A stretch of DNA of 64,000 nt, taken from NCBI GenBank assembly GCA_039026375.1, contig JBCCML010000010.1, positions 1 through 64,000 on the forward strand, given 5' to 3'. Shown one piece after another: positions 8,817 through 16,936 of the stretch (positions are counted from its first letter, which is position 1; each line of letters begins with the position of its first letter). The position numbers and the translations under genes were made by a program. This DNA is from Thermohalobaculum sp039026375 (GTDB lineage: Bacteria; Pseudomonadota; Alphaproteobacteria; Rhodobacterales; Rhodobacteraceae). The notes beneath the pieces are model-generated. The model ran no database searches. It saw only the letters and a program-made list of their open reading frames with translations, and had not been told where the DNA came from.

Positions 8817-9350
8817 ATGTTTGATCTGGACCACTTCATTGAAGACTGTCGCGCGACAGTCACCCGCAACGGAACGCACAAAGCTGCGGTCGAGGTGCTG
8901 GAAAAGGCACTTGACGACCGATCGGCCGTGACGGATGTGCTGGCGCGCGAGGGCAAGGCCGGGATCTTCCCGCTTTATCGGTCCGAGGATCTGACGATCC
9001 TGAACATCCTTTGGAAGCCAGGGATGACCGTTCCGCCCCACAATCACGACATGTGGGCGGCGATCGGGATCTACACGGGCCGCGAGGACAACATCTTCTG
9101 GCGCCGGATTGCGGATGACGCCGAGGGCCGCATCGAGGCGGCGGGCGCTAAGTCCCTGGCCCAGGGTCAGGTCGCGCCCCTGGGTAAGGACATCGTCCAC
9201 TCGGTCACCAACCCGCTAGGGCGGTTGACAGGCGGCATCCATGTCTATGGCGGAGATTTCTTTGACGCCCACAAAAGCGCCTGGGAGCCTGAGGATCTGA
9301 CCGAGCAGCCCTACGACCCGGACAAGATCCGGGCGATGTTCAAGTGCTGA
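8817..9350 (+). CDS. cupin metalloprotein, cysteine-dioxygenase-like (COG5553 type)
   Basis: 177-aa predicted double-stranded beta-helix metalloenzyme. The metal motif PPHNHDMW supplies H75 and H77, and a later IVHSVTNP supplies H128, the three-histidine pattern of thiol dioxygenases and related cupins. Length and motif spacing agree with the COG5553 group annotated as metal-dependent proteins of the cupin superfamily. Thiol or carboxylate oxidation is possible but unproven. The start at 8817 follows GGGGGATCAC. It has its own 80-bp upstream region and ends before a strong hairpin shared with the convergent haloperoxidase gene, so it is likely a single-gene unit. Confidence 0.78.
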   Translation: MFDLDHFIEDCRATVTRNGTHKAAVEVLEKALDDRSAVTDVLAREGKAGIFPLYRSEDLTILNILWKPGMTVPPHNHDMWAAIGIYTGREDNIFWRRIADDAEGRIEAAGAKSLAQGQVAPLGKDIVHSVTNPLGRLTGGIHVYGGDFFDAHKSAWEPEDLTEQPYDPDKIRAMFKC

Positions 9351-9381
9351 ATGCGGTCGGTCGCGGGCTAATGCGGGGGTA

Positions 9382-9407
9382 GGCGGCCGGAGCGTGCCCC
9401 GGCCGCC
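9382..9407. terminator. bidirectional hairpin terminator
   Basis: Perfect 9-bp inverted repeat, GGCGGCCGG (9382-9390) and CCGGCCGCC (9399-9407), with an 8-nt loop, placed in the 66-bp gap between the convergent cupin and haloperoxidase genes. No long T-run follows on the plus strand (AAAGCGTTTTA is downstream), so termination may be weak or Rho-assisted. Confidence 0.7.
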
Positions 9408-9416
9408 CAAAGCGTT

Positions 9417-11561
9417 TTAGATGAAGTCCATGGCGTCGGCGAACGGGCGATCCGCATCGGTTGCGGTGCCGTCGATAAACGCCTGGGCAGTTTCATAGGC
9501 CGACATGCCAACCTCGCGGCCCAAGTCGCGGCCGTTGAAGTCGCCATCTTCGAAGTGGATACCACCGTAGAGACGCGACAGCCCCGCTTCGGCAGCAGCA
9601 TCCGTGAACGTCTCCCACGCCAGTGTGGTCTCATCGGCTGGCACGCCGTCCTCGAACAGTATGGTGCCCGGCGCAAACGTCACTGAGCCGCCGAAGTCGT
9701 CTGATCCCGTGAATTGCTTCAGCACCTCAGCACCGGCGGCGGAGAACGCCGAGTGTCCCGAAGTGTACTCGGCAAAGGGCGGCGAGACGTTGGCCGTCAG
9801 ATCCTGGAAGGTGACGAAATTCTCGGCCAGGATCGTGCGGGTGCCCAGCGTGTTGCCACCCCAGGCCTCGATCACGAAGCCTTCCTCACCGGTCAGTTCG
9901 TCGACGCCGTCGACCCCGATCAGACCCAACTCGCCCAGTTCGCGGATTGCCCGGACCGGCCGGGTGTAGTCGTAAAAGACCTTTGCCTCCCAAGTGGCGA
10001 TACCGGCGTCCATGACGGCGTTGCCCATGGTGAAGAACAGCTTGGCGTCCTGGTCCACCGAATTGCCGTCACGCGCTGAGACGAACTGCGCAAACGACAT
10101 CCAGGTGCCCGGCGGGAACGAGGTGCCGCCGCCGTCTTCCCAGAACTCGGCGATGATCTTGTCTCTGTCGGACAGGTTGGCCGAATAGTCGATCACGACC
10201 TCGGCCTGCTCGATAAAGCCTGGATTGATCACCGTGTCGAACAGGTCCTGACGATCGAAGTCTTCGATCAGGATTGTGGTACCCGATGTATAGAGCGTGC
10301 CGTCGATCGTCGCGTCCGCGCCCAGTGTGATCGTCTTGTCGGCGATGTTCAGCGTCGATGACGCATAGGCATCGCGGAAAAACGCCTCAGGCGCGACTGG
10401 ACGGACATTATCAAAGACCGTCTCGCCGTTCGCGTCTTCTTCCAGGGCGAAGCTCTCAACCTCCAGCCAATGTGGCGTCAGGAAGGACTGTCCCGCCTCA
10501 CCTTCCGGGTCGACCGGAATGCTCTCGGGCGTCCAACGCTCTATGTCGACGACCTCCAGCGGACCCTTGTTGACCAGAACCGTGTTCGCATAGTCGGTCG
10601 TGTCGGTGTAGCCGCCCGCCTGATTGGCACCGTCATCGCCGCGCAGCGCCAGCAGATCCTCAGCCGCATCGATGCCGATTTGCGCTTCCATGCTGCCGTC
10701 ATCTTCGGTCGGCAGGTTCAGCCGCTCCATGATGTCCTGATAGCGCTCCTCCTGATCCGGAAAGAGGTCGCGCAGCACCGTAATCGCAGCATAGCTCATC
10801 GCCTTGATCTTCTGCGCATCGGTGCCGAAGCCGGGCTTCAGATTGTCGCCCTCTTGGTCGAACGACACCGTCACGGCGGTGGCATCGAAGGCCGACCAGG
10901 CATCGAACATCGCCGTGTGCATCATCGCATAGGCGCGCGAGGCAACGGTCGGGCCGACATTCTCCTCGATCACCGAAGCCTGCACCGTACGGTCCCAAAG
11001 CACCGACACGGACGGATCCGCGTCGTTGACCGTCAGGGTCTGCGTGCCGCGGCCAACCTGAATGAACGGTGTATCGGCATCGGGCCCGAAGTTCTCCAGG
11101 ATCTCGGCGCGCGAGAAGCTGGTATTGGCGAACTCGACGGTCTCAAAGTTGCGCAGGCGCATCTCGTCGCCGGTGAAGCGATCGACCAGGATGACCGTCC
11201 GGCCTTCCACAGCGATGTCCACGGCGCCCGACGTGAAGTCGAAGGCCACGGTGTCATTGCCGCGCCCGCCATTGGCAAAGTCGATCAGCTCGGTCAGTTC
11301 CAGCCGGTCGTTGCCGCGGCCCAGGTCAACGATGCTGCCGCCGTCTTCCAGACGCACTTCGTCATCGCCGCGGCCTGCACGGACGCTGCCAACGAAACTC
11401 TCTGCCAGCAGCGTGTCGTCGCCCCGGCCCAGATCGACCTGAAGGACCCCGGCCTTGGTCGTGACATCGTCGTCGCCGCCGAATGTCGCAACCAGGAGTT
11501 TAGGCGCACTGATCACTAGTTCGTCACCCCTGCGGGTGCCGAACGCACAATAAAAAGACAT
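9417..11561 (-). CDS. vanadium-dependent haloperoxidase (PAP2 fold) with RTX-like N-terminal repeats
   Basis: 714-aa protein. Residues about 28-105 carry RTX-like Gly/Asp repeats (GGDDDV, LGRGDDTL, AGRGDDEV, LGRGNDRL, GGRGNDTV) expected to bind calcium. The catalytic half has the full vanadate site: K527 and R534 in KVFYDYTRP, S601-G602-H603 (SGH), and R663/H669 in SRLYGGIH. The 7- and 6-residue spacings equal those known in vanadium chloroperoxidase. Such enzymes use H2O2 to oxidise halide to hypohalous acid. There is no Sec or Tat signal, and the C-terminus is acidic and ends DAMDFI, which resembles PrtD-type type I secretion signals. ATG 11561 is preceded by GGGGAAATACC. It stands alone, with about 160 bp upstream. 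Confidence 0.92.
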   Translation of the reverse strand: MSFYCAFGTRRGDELVISAPKLLVATFGGDDDVTTKAGVLQVDLGRGDDTLLAESFVGSVRAGRGDDEVRLEDGGSIVDLGRGNDRLELTELIDFANGGRGNDTVAFDFTSGAVDIAVEGRTVILVDRFTGDEMRLRNFETVEFANTSFSRAEILENFGPDADTPFIQVGRGTQTLTVNDADPSVSVLWDRTVQASVIEENVGPTVASRAYAMMHTAMFDAWSAFDATAVTVSFDQEGDNLKPGFGTDAQKIKAMSYAAITVLRDLFPDQEERYQDIMERLNLPTEDDGSMEAQIGIDAAEDLLALRGDDGANQAGGYTDTTDYANTVLVNKGPLEVVDIERWTPESIPVDPEGEAGQSFLTPHWLEVESFALEEDANGETVFDNVRPVAPEAFFRDAYASSTLNIADKTITLGADATIDGTLYTSGTTILIEDFDRQDLFDTVINPGFIEQAEVVIDYSANLSDRDKIIAEFWEDGGGTSFPPGTWMSFAQFVSARDGNSVDQDAKLFFTMGNAVMDAGIATWEAKVFYDYTRPVRAIRELGELGLIGVDGVDELTGEEGFVIEAWGGNTLGTRTILAENFVTFQDLTANVSPPFAEYTSGHSAFSAAGAEVLKQFTGSDDFGGSVTFAPGTILFEDGVPADETTLAWETFTDAAAEAGLSRLYGGIHFEDGDFNGRDLGREVGMSAYETAQAFIDGTATDADRPFADAMDFI

Positions 11562-11719
11562 GGTATTTCCCCATTTACGTAGACACACGGGCCGAAGCCC
11601 AACACGGCGTTGCTAGGATCTGCCCCCACAGATCCGTCGCTGCCGAAAGTGATTCTACCTCAAGGGGAATCCAATTGTAGTCTTGAATAAATCTGGCAGA
11701 TGTGGTGCGCGCGCGATGC

Positions 11720-12763
11720 TTAGTCGGCGACTTTTATCAGTGTCTTGCCGAAGTTCTGACCGCTCAGCATCTCGATAAAGGCCTTCGGGCCGTTCTCGAT
11801 CCCCTCGGTGATGTACTCGCGGTACTTGAGGCGACCGTCCCGGATATAGCCGGAGACCTCTTCGACAAAGGCCGGGAACCGGTCGTAGTGATCGAAGATG
11901 ATGAAGCCCCGCACGCTGAGGCGCTGGACTAATATCGTACGCCACAGTTTCGGCAACCGGTCGTCGCCGGTGCCGCCGCCCATGCCCATGCCAGGCAGGT
12001 TGTACTGGCTGATCATGCCGCAAACGGGGATGCGGCCACCGACATTCATCAGCGGCATGACGGCATCCAGGGTCTTGCCGGCCACGTTCTCGAAGTAGAC
12101 GTCGATCCCGTCGGGGCACTCCTTGGCCAGGGCCGCGCCCAGCGCCTGGCCATCCTCGTACGCGTAGTGGTCAAGGCAAGCATCAAAGCCAAGTTCTTCA
12201 ACGGCATAGGCGCATTTCTCCGGGCCACCAGCGACGCCGACAGCGCGCAGTCCCTTGATCTTCGCCAGCTGACCAACGGTCGATCCCACGGCGCCCGTGG
12301 CCGCCCCTACCACCAGGGTCTCGCCCGCCTTTGGCCGCCCATGATCCAGGAACCCGACATAGGCGGTGATGCCTGGCATGCCTAAGACGCCCACAGCGGT
12401 CTGGATGGGCGCCAGCGTGGGGTCGACCTTGCGCACGCCCTGCCCGTCGGAGGCCGCGTGCGTGCACCAGCCAAACCGGCCTTCGACGATGTCGCCCGAT
12501 GCAAACTTCGGATGGTCAGACGCCATCACCTCGGCGACGCAGCCGGCCTCCATCGTGCCGCCAATGTCGACCGAGGCGGCGTAGGACTTCGACACGTCCA
12601 TACGGCCGCGCATGTAGGGATCCAGCGATTGCCAGAGGATCCGGACCAGGATGCCACCGGCGGGCATCTCGGGAATCGGTGCTCGTTCGACGCGAAAATC
12701 GCTCAACTTAGGCGTGCCTTCTGGGCGGGCGGCCAACACCACGCGGGTCATTTGATCGGTCAT
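11720..12763 (-). CDS. NADP-dependent MDR oxidoreductase (CurA/leukotriene-B4-dehydrogenase-like)
   Basis: 347-aa zinc-independent medium-chain reductase. SLDPYMRGRM (about 46-55) and GAATGAVGSTVGQLAK (153-168) are signatures of the alkenal/one oxidoreductase branch, which reduces the C=C of alpha,beta-unsaturated ketones or aldehydes with NADPH. No structural zinc cysteines are present. The ATG at 12763 is preceded by GGAGGAAGACCC. A sulfotransferase-like gene lies 33 bp upstream on the same strand, so the two likely form an operon. Enone detoxification is inferred from family only. Confidence 0.9.
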   Translation of the reverse strand: MTDQMTRVVLAARPEGTPKLSDFRVERAPIPEMPAGGILVRILWQSLDPYMRGRMDVSKSYAASVDIGGTMEAGCVAEVMASDHPKFASGDIVEGRFGWCTHAASDGQGVRKVDPTLAPIQTAVGVLGMPGITAYVGFLDHGRPKAGETLVVGAATGAVGSTVGQLAKIKGLRAVGVAGGPEKCAYAVEELGFDACLDHYAYEDGQALGAALAKECPDGIDVYFENVAGKTLDAVMPLMNVGGRIPVCGMISQYNLPGMGMGGGTGDDRLPKLWRTILVQRLSVRGFIIFDHYDRFPAFVEEVSGYIRDGRLKYREYITEGIENGPKAFIEMLSGQNFGKTLIKVAD

Positions 12764-12796
12764 GGGTCTTCCTCCGGTGCCGGCTTTCTGTTGGGC

Positions 12797-13462
12797 TCAA
12801 CGTGTACCGGGTTCGGGCGGGATGTCGAGCCCTGCCGCCTGGCGGACATGGCGGGCTTTATCGTTGCGCTGGTGAAAGCCGGTGGTGTCATTGCCCCGAG
12901 GATAGGGCACGTCAGGCAGGGGCAGGCCCAGCCCTTCGCAGAGCGGTTGCCAGCCCGCACCCAGCTCAAAGACGATCAGGCGGTCGGCCGGTGCTTCGGC
13001 AAGGACGGCGGCGTTGTGGGCCTGGTAGACGGCGCGGCAATGATCCGGATCATCAAAGCGCCCGCCAAAGGTGCGCTCGGCGATCAGGCGGTACCCCATG
13101 ATCTGGGTGTAGCCGCTGCCCCGGCGTTTCAGCAGGCTGGTCTGGATCGTGTTCTGGAAACTGCGCAACCAGCTGTCCGGGTCGCGCAACGTCAGCAGGA
13201 TCTTCGCCTCGGGAAAGTGCGCGGCCAGCTCGCGCCAGTAGAAGACGGTCGGCCAATCCACCGCGGCACCATAGCCCGCGTAGATCCGATCCCAGTCCGG
13301 TGCGGGATCGTCGGGCACGCTCTGCCAAAGGCGATATTGATCGAGGTCCTCCAGCACCTCGTACATGTGATGGCAGGGGCCCAGGCCCAGTATCTCCAGC
13401 GCGCGTTTCATCGACTCGGTGCCCGTCCGGCCAAAGCCCGCACCGATCACCTTGAGCGTCAT
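12797..13462 (-). CDS. sulfotransferase-family protein (P-loop, PAPS-type)
   Basis: 221-aa P-loop protein. The N-terminal GAGFGRTGTESMKRAL (8-23) matches the 5'-phosphosulfate-binding loop of the short sulfotransferases common in marine bacteria and eukaryotes, and LRDPDSWLRSF (92-102) matches the 3'-phosphate-binding strand and helix. It would transfer sulfate from PAPS to an alcohol or amine, but many members of this clade have no known substrate. The ATG at 13462 is chosen since homology starts there. It is divergent from the SDR at 13565 and cotranscribed with the MDR reductase. Confidence 0.82.
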   Translation of the reverse strand: MTLKVIGAGFGRTGTESMKRALEILGLGPCHHMYEVLEDLDQYRLWQSVPDDPAPDWDRIYAGYGAAVDWPTVFYWRELAAHFPEAKILLTLRDPDSWLRSFQNTIQTSLLKRRGSGYTQIMGYRLIAERTFGGRFDDPDHCRAVYQAHNAAVLAEAPADRLIVFELGAGWQPLCEGLGLPLPDVPYPRGNDTTGFHQRNDKARHVRQAAGLDIPPEPGTR

Positions 13463-13535
13463 GGTCTGGCCTCCCGGTTCCCCCTCGCGTCCTGCGCCGC
13501 GAGTGCTAAAGTGCGCAAAAAGGGGGAGGACGTCC

Positions 13536-13568
13536 ATGCTGTACCTTTGCATACGGGCCAGATCATGA
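13536..13568 (+). CDS. candidate 10-aa leader peptide (MLYLCIRARS)
   Basis: Short frame with an unusually good ribosome site, AGGGGGAGGA at 13521-13530, five bases before its ATG. Its stop TGA overlaps the start of the following SDR as ATGA (13565-13568). The SDR itself has no Shine-Dalgarno at its ATG, so ribosomes may reach it by reinitiation from this leader. The peptide has no recognisable attenuator composition. Alternatively the SDR starts at the in-frame GTG 13511, which has no ribosome site. This is a hypothesis only. Confidence 0.4.
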   Translation: MLYLCIRARS

Positions 13569-14293
13569 GCCGCGGGGTTTGCCTGGTCATCGGTGCCGGT
13601 GACGCCACAGGGGCTGCGATCGCGCGCCGGTTCGCTGCCGAGGGATACACGGTCTGCATCACGCGCCGGGCCCGTCACCTGGACAAGCTGGAGGCACTGG
13701 CCGACGAGATCCGCGCTGCCGGCGGTCAGGCCGTGCCGTTTGGCGTCGATGCGCGGGACGAGGACGAGACCGTGGCGATGTTCGAGGAAATCGAGCGGGA
13801 TGTAGGGCCGATCGAGGTCTGCGCCTTCAATATCGGTGGGAATGTGCGGTTTCCGATCCGCGAGACGACCTCTCGGGTGTTTCGCAAGGTCTGGGAAATG
13901 TGCTGCTTCGCCGGGTTCCTGGCCGGGCGGGAGGCGGCACGCGTCATGGTGCCGCGGGGACGGGGCACGATCCTGTTCACCGGGGCTACCGCCTCGCGGC
14001 GGGGCGGTTCGGGGTTTTCGGCATTCGCCGCGGGCAAGCACGGGCTGCGCGCACTGGCCGAAGCGATGGCGCGGGAATTGGGCCCGCAAGGCATCCACGT
14101 GGCGCATCTGGTGATCGATGCGGCCATCGATACCGACTGGATCAAGACCAATTTTCCCGAGCGCTATCGGCCCGAGGACGACGCCGTCGTGGATCCCGCC
14201 CTGATTGCCGAGACCTATTGGCAGATCCATTGCCAACCGCGCGCCGCCTGGACCTTCGAGACCGAGCTGCGTCCCTGGAGCGAGACATGGTGA
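13565..14293 (+). CDS. atypical SDR-family protein (catalytic Tyr replaced by Phe)
   Basis: 242-aa SDR fold with the cofactor loop GAGDATG (10-16). Where classical SDRs have NNAG it has NIGG (89-92), and where they have YxxxK it has F154-x3-K158 (FAAGK). The serine region TGATASRRGG is kept. Without the catalytic tyrosine, ordinary ketone/alcohol chemistry is doubtful; it may bind NAD(P) for a regulatory or different catalytic purpose. The ATG at 13565 overlaps the stop of a 10-codon leader frame. An 80-bp CCCACCC-type stem-loop lies between it and the next gene. Confidence 0.83.
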   Translation: MSRGVCLVIGAGDATGAAIARRFAAEGYTVCITRRARHLDKLEALADEIRAAGGQAVPFGVDARDEDETVAMFEEIERDVGPIEVCAFNIGGNVRFPIRETTSRVFRKVWEMCCFAGFLAGREAARVMVPRGRGTILFTGATASRRGGSGFSAFAAGKHGLRALAEAMARELGPQGIHVAHLVIDAAIDTDWIKTNFPERYRPEDDAVVDPALIAETYWQIHCQPRAAWTFETELRPWSETW

Positions 14294-14323
14294 GTTGGGG
14301 CGCGGTGGGGCCAGTTGGTGTGC

Positions 14324-14403
14324 AGCGGGGCCGCGTGCTCCCCCGCGCCACCGCGGCGGCGTCACCGGCAGCGCGTACCCACCCACCCGCACGCGGCCCC
14401 GCT
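14324..14403 (+). repeat. intercistronic CCCACCC stem-loop repeat, copy 1
   Basis: Perfect 15-bp inverted repeat: AGCGGGGCCGCGTGC (14324-14338) pairs with its complement at 14389-14403. The left arm is followed by TCCCC, and the right arm is directly preceded by CCCACCCACCC (14378-14388). It lies between two plus-strand genes and reads in their sense. The same design recurs at 31061 and 54607, with relatives at 18557 and 51127 (minus strand). Confidence 0.82.
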
Positions 14404-14426
14404 CAACCACCCCAAAGAGGTGTCAA

Positions 14427-15038
14427 ATGACCAAACGCGTCGAGTTCTGTTTCGATATCGTGAGCCCCGCCAGCTACATCGCTTGGCATGTCCTGCCGAA
14501 GATCGCCGCCGCGGCCGAGGCAGAATTGATCTATACCCCTGTTTTTCTTGGGGGAATCATGCAGGCCCAGGGTAATCGCCCACCCGGCACGGTGGCGGCG
14601 AAAGGCGACTGGATGCGCCGCGATCTGGCGCGCTGGACGAAGCTGTACGATCTGCCCTTTCAACGCAACGCAGTCTTTCCCCAGAACACGCTGGCCCTGA
14701 TGCGGGGCGCGGTCGCCTATCTGGGCCGGCCGGAGTTTCAGCCCTATTGCACGGCTTTTTTCCAGGCCATGCACGTCGACAACCGCGAGGTGCAGGACCA
14801 GTCCGTGATCGCGGAAATCCTGGGGGAGCTGGGCATCGACGGGGCCGACTTCGCCCGCCTGACCGGCGATCAGGCCACCAAGGATGCCCTGAAATCCAAT
14901 ACCGAGGACGCCGTCGCCCGCGGGGTTTTCGGCGCCCCCAGCTTCTTCGTGGGCGAGACCATGCATTTTGGTCAGGACCGAATGTGGATGGTCGCCGAGG
15001 ATTTAGGCGTCAGCCTGCACACGGCGCTGGACGCATGA
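14427..15038 (+). CDS. 2-hydroxychromene-2-carboxylate isomerase-family (DsbA-fold) protein
   Basis: 203-aa thioredoxin-fold protein of the HCCA isomerase/kappa-GST branch. The N-terminal FDIVSPASYIAW (residues 8-19) is the family motif around the serine that activates glutathione. The C-terminal GVFGAPSFFVGETMHFGQDR is the cis-proline region followed by the usual terminal helix. Enzymes of this type isomerise chromene carboxylates in naphthalene-type degradation, but many genomic copies sit in unrelated catabolic operons. The ATG at 14427 follows AGAGGTGTCAA. It overlaps the MaoC gene by ATGA. Confidence 0.88.
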   Translation: MTKRVEFCFDIVSPASYIAWHVLPKIAAAAEAELIYTPVFLGGIMQAQGNRPPGTVAAKGDWMRRDLARWTKLYDLPFQRNAVFPQNTLALMRGAVAYLGRPEFQPYCTAFFQAMHVDNREVQDQSVIAEILGELGIDGADFARLTGDQATKDALKSNTEDAVARGVFGAPSFFVGETMHFGQDRMWMVAEDLGVSLHTALDA

Positions 15039-15511
15039 GCGACAACTTTCAGACCACCCGGGCCCTGGACGATCTGGTGGCCGCCGCGGGCACCGAGATC
15101 GGCGTCTCCCGCTGGTTTGCCATGCCCCAATCCAGGGTTGATGGGTTCGCTGACGTCACCGAGGATTGGTACTTCATTCACACCGATCCGTCCCGCGCCG
15201 CCGATGAGACGCCCTGGGGCGGCACCATCGCCCATGGCTTTCTGACCCTCTCGTTGCTGAGCGCCATGGCCTACGAGGTCTGCCCGCAAGTCGAGGGGGC
15301 CAGCCGTGGCGTGAACTATGGCTTTGACCGCATCCGATTTGTCTCTCCCGTCCCGGTTGGCAGCCGCGTCCGGGGACGCTTTGCGCTGGAGCGCGCCGAT
15401 ACCAGCCGGGCCAACGAAGTGACGTTGACCTATGGCGTCACCGTCGAGATCGAGGAGGCCGAGCGTCCGGCATTGGCCGCGCAGTGGCTGACCCGTCAGT
15501 TCTGGGATTAG
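15035..15511 (+). CDS. MaoC-family (R)-specific enoyl-CoA hydratase-like protein
   Basis: 158-aa single hotdog-fold protein with the hydratase-2-type stretch WYFIHTDPSRA followed by TIAHGFLTLSLLS. The Asp and His of the D-x4-H-like catalytic pair fall in D43 and H48. It would hydrate trans-2-enoyl-CoA to the (R)-3-hydroxy form. The ATGA overlap with the isomerase gene and the SDR 12 bp downstream make a three-gene unit in which hydration is followed by oxidation. Confidence 0.85.
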   Translation: MSDNFQTTRALDDLVAAAGTEIGVSRWFAMPQSRVDGFADVTEDWYFIHTDPSRAADETPWGGTIAHGFLTLSLLSAMAYEVCPQVEGASRGVNYGFDRIRFVSPVPVGSRVRGRFALERADTSRANEVTLTYGVTVEIEEAERPALAAQWLTRQFWD

Positions 15512-15523
15512 GGATCTAAGACA

Positions 15524-16246
15524 TTGAAACCGCAGGCAACTATCGTCACTGGCGGCTCCAACGGGATCGGGGCTCAAGCCGTGCAGGCCCGCGCCGCGGC
15601 GGGCGATCACGTCATCAACCTGGACCGCGATCAGCCGCCCGCCGGCGCACCGGGCGAGACCGTCCGGGTGGACCTGTCCGATAGCGTTGGACTGCGCGAG
15701 ACACTCGCCCAGATCACCGGCGATCTGGCCATCACCCGCGTGGTGAACAATGCGGGCGTGGCGCTGCTGGACCCATTGGAGAGCTTTGAGCCCGACGATT
15801 TCCACCGAACGCTGGACATAAACGTCATCGCCCCGGCGCTGATCGTGCAGCAGGCGCTGCCGGCCATGAAGGCGGCGGGCTGGGGACGCGTGGTCAACAT
15901 TGCCAGCCGTGCGGCCCTGGGGAAAACGCTGCGCACGGCCTATGCGGGGTCCAAGGGGGCGCTGATCTCAGCCACGCGGGTCTGGGCGCTGGAACTGGCG
16001 CGCTACGGCGTGACCGTGAACGCCATCGGCCCCGGCCCGATCGCCACCGAGCTGTTCCAGCGGGCCAATCCGCCGGATGCCCCGGCGACGAAGCAGATTC
16101 TGGAGACGATCCCCGTCGGCCGCATGGGAGAGCCCGACGACATCGCCCACGCAATCGACTTTTTCCTGGATCGTCGGGCAGGCTTTGTCACGGGGCAGGT
16201 GCTATACGTTTGCGGCGGCATGACCATCGGGGTAGCGTCGACCTGA
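15524..16246 (+). CDS. SDR-family oxidoreductase
   Basis: 240-aa classical SDR: cofactor motif TGGSNGIG (9-16), NNAG (75-78), catalytic S128, Y140 and K144 (YAGSK), and the C-terminal YVCGGMTIG typical of FabG-like enzymes. It likely oxidises or reduces a 3-hydroxyacyl or similar substrate. The start is a TTG at 15524 with GGGATCTAAG upstream; no ATG or GTG fits the beginning of the fold. It is the last gene of the isomerase-MaoC-SDR unit. Confidence 0.87.
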   Translation: MKPQATIVTGGSNGIGAQAVQARAAAGDHVINLDRDQPPAGAPGETVRVDLSDSVGLRETLAQITGDLAITRVVNNAGVALLDPLESFEPDDFHRTLDINVIAPALIVQQALPAMKAAGWGRVVNIASRAALGKTLRTAYAGSKGALISATRVWALELARYGVTVNAIGPGPIATELFQRANPPDAPATKQILETIPVGRMGEPDDIAHAIDFFLDRRAGFVTGQVLYVCGGMTIGVAST

Positions 16247-16547
16247 AGCGTTTTGCTGGTTGGTTGATCGGCGAGACGCGTTCCCGCGCGCGGAGAGACG
16301 TTCGACGAGACGCGCCGGATGATAATATGCTGGGCGATATCCACGAACGCGATATTGATGATTTTATCCTGAATATTGTCATTTGATGTCACGTAATTGC
16401 AGATGATTTTGCGTGAGTGGAATGTGCCACCTGCGGCGGTCGCCAACGCGATGGCGCGCGGTTGCGGGCTCTGCTACGGTTTCGACCGACGCGTGTCGGC
16501 TTGGGGCCCCGACCGCGAGCGGCCCCCAATTTGAGAGGAGGGAACCC
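16247..16547. other. intergenic region, AT-rich pocket
   Basis: 301 bp without a convincing gene. Bases about 16318-16420 are clearly AT-richer than the surroundings, as expected of a promoter region for the small envelope gene at 16548. A frame on the minus strand here reads through the end of the SDR and looks like noise. TTGGGGCC and GGCCCCCAA (16501-16531) can form an imperfect hairpin just before the ribosome site GAGAGGAGGGA. Confidence 0.5.
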
Positions 16548-16922
16548 ATGAGAAGATTGATTGCTGCGGCGACCTTGGCTGTGTCCTTGGCCGCATCCCT
16601 TGCGCTACCCGCCGCGGCGGCCGAGGAGGAAAACTATCTGATCACCACAGCTGCCGACTTGGCGGCGCTGTGCGGTGCGCCAGACAATCCCTCGGCGATC
16701 CACATGTGCCACGGCTACGTGGTGGGCGTGAACCACATGCATATCGGTCTGAGCGAGGTGTTCGATCTGGACATCTACTGCGTGCCCGAGGATGTGGCAA
16801 TGACCCGGAACGAGTTCGTGGCGGCCTTCGCCAACTGGGTTGAGGCCTCGCCCGATATCGCCGGCATGACAGCGCGCCGGGCGCTGTTGACCTTTGCCGC
16901 CGAACTTTTTCCCTGCACCTGA
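16548..16922 (+). CDS. secreted Rap1a/Tai-domain protein
   Basis: 124-aa exported protein with a typical Sec signal (about residues 1-25, ending PAAAAEEE). The mature part contains the Rap1a/Tai pattern: an early Cys in LAALCG, then CHGYVVGVNHMH, and a late Cys in ELFPCT, with conserved cysteines likely bonded. Rap1a/Tai proteins are best known as periplasmic immunity proteins against T6SS amidase effectors, yet most Rhodobacterales copies are orphans. No effector or T6SS gene is nearby. The start is ATG 16548 with a strong GAGAGGAGGGA site. A glycine-zipper lipoprotein gene follows after 14 bp. Confidence 0.75.
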   Translation: MRRLIAAATLAVSLAASLALPAAAAEEENYLITTAADLAALCGAPDNPSAIHMCHGYVVGVNHMHIGLSEVFDLDIYCVPEDVAMTRNEFVAAFANWVEASPDIAGMTARRALLTFAAELFPCT

Positions 16923-16936
16923 GACGTGGGAGACGG

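Noticed and set aside
16003..16446. 147-codon minus-strand frame covering the AT-rich gap
   Set aside because: Half of it is antisense to the SDR and the rest is low-complexity AT-rich translation; no ribosome site or family.
16548..16922. Part of a type VI secretion effector-immunity module
   Set aside because: No effector, VgrG, Hcp or PAAR gene is present; only the domain resemblance remains.
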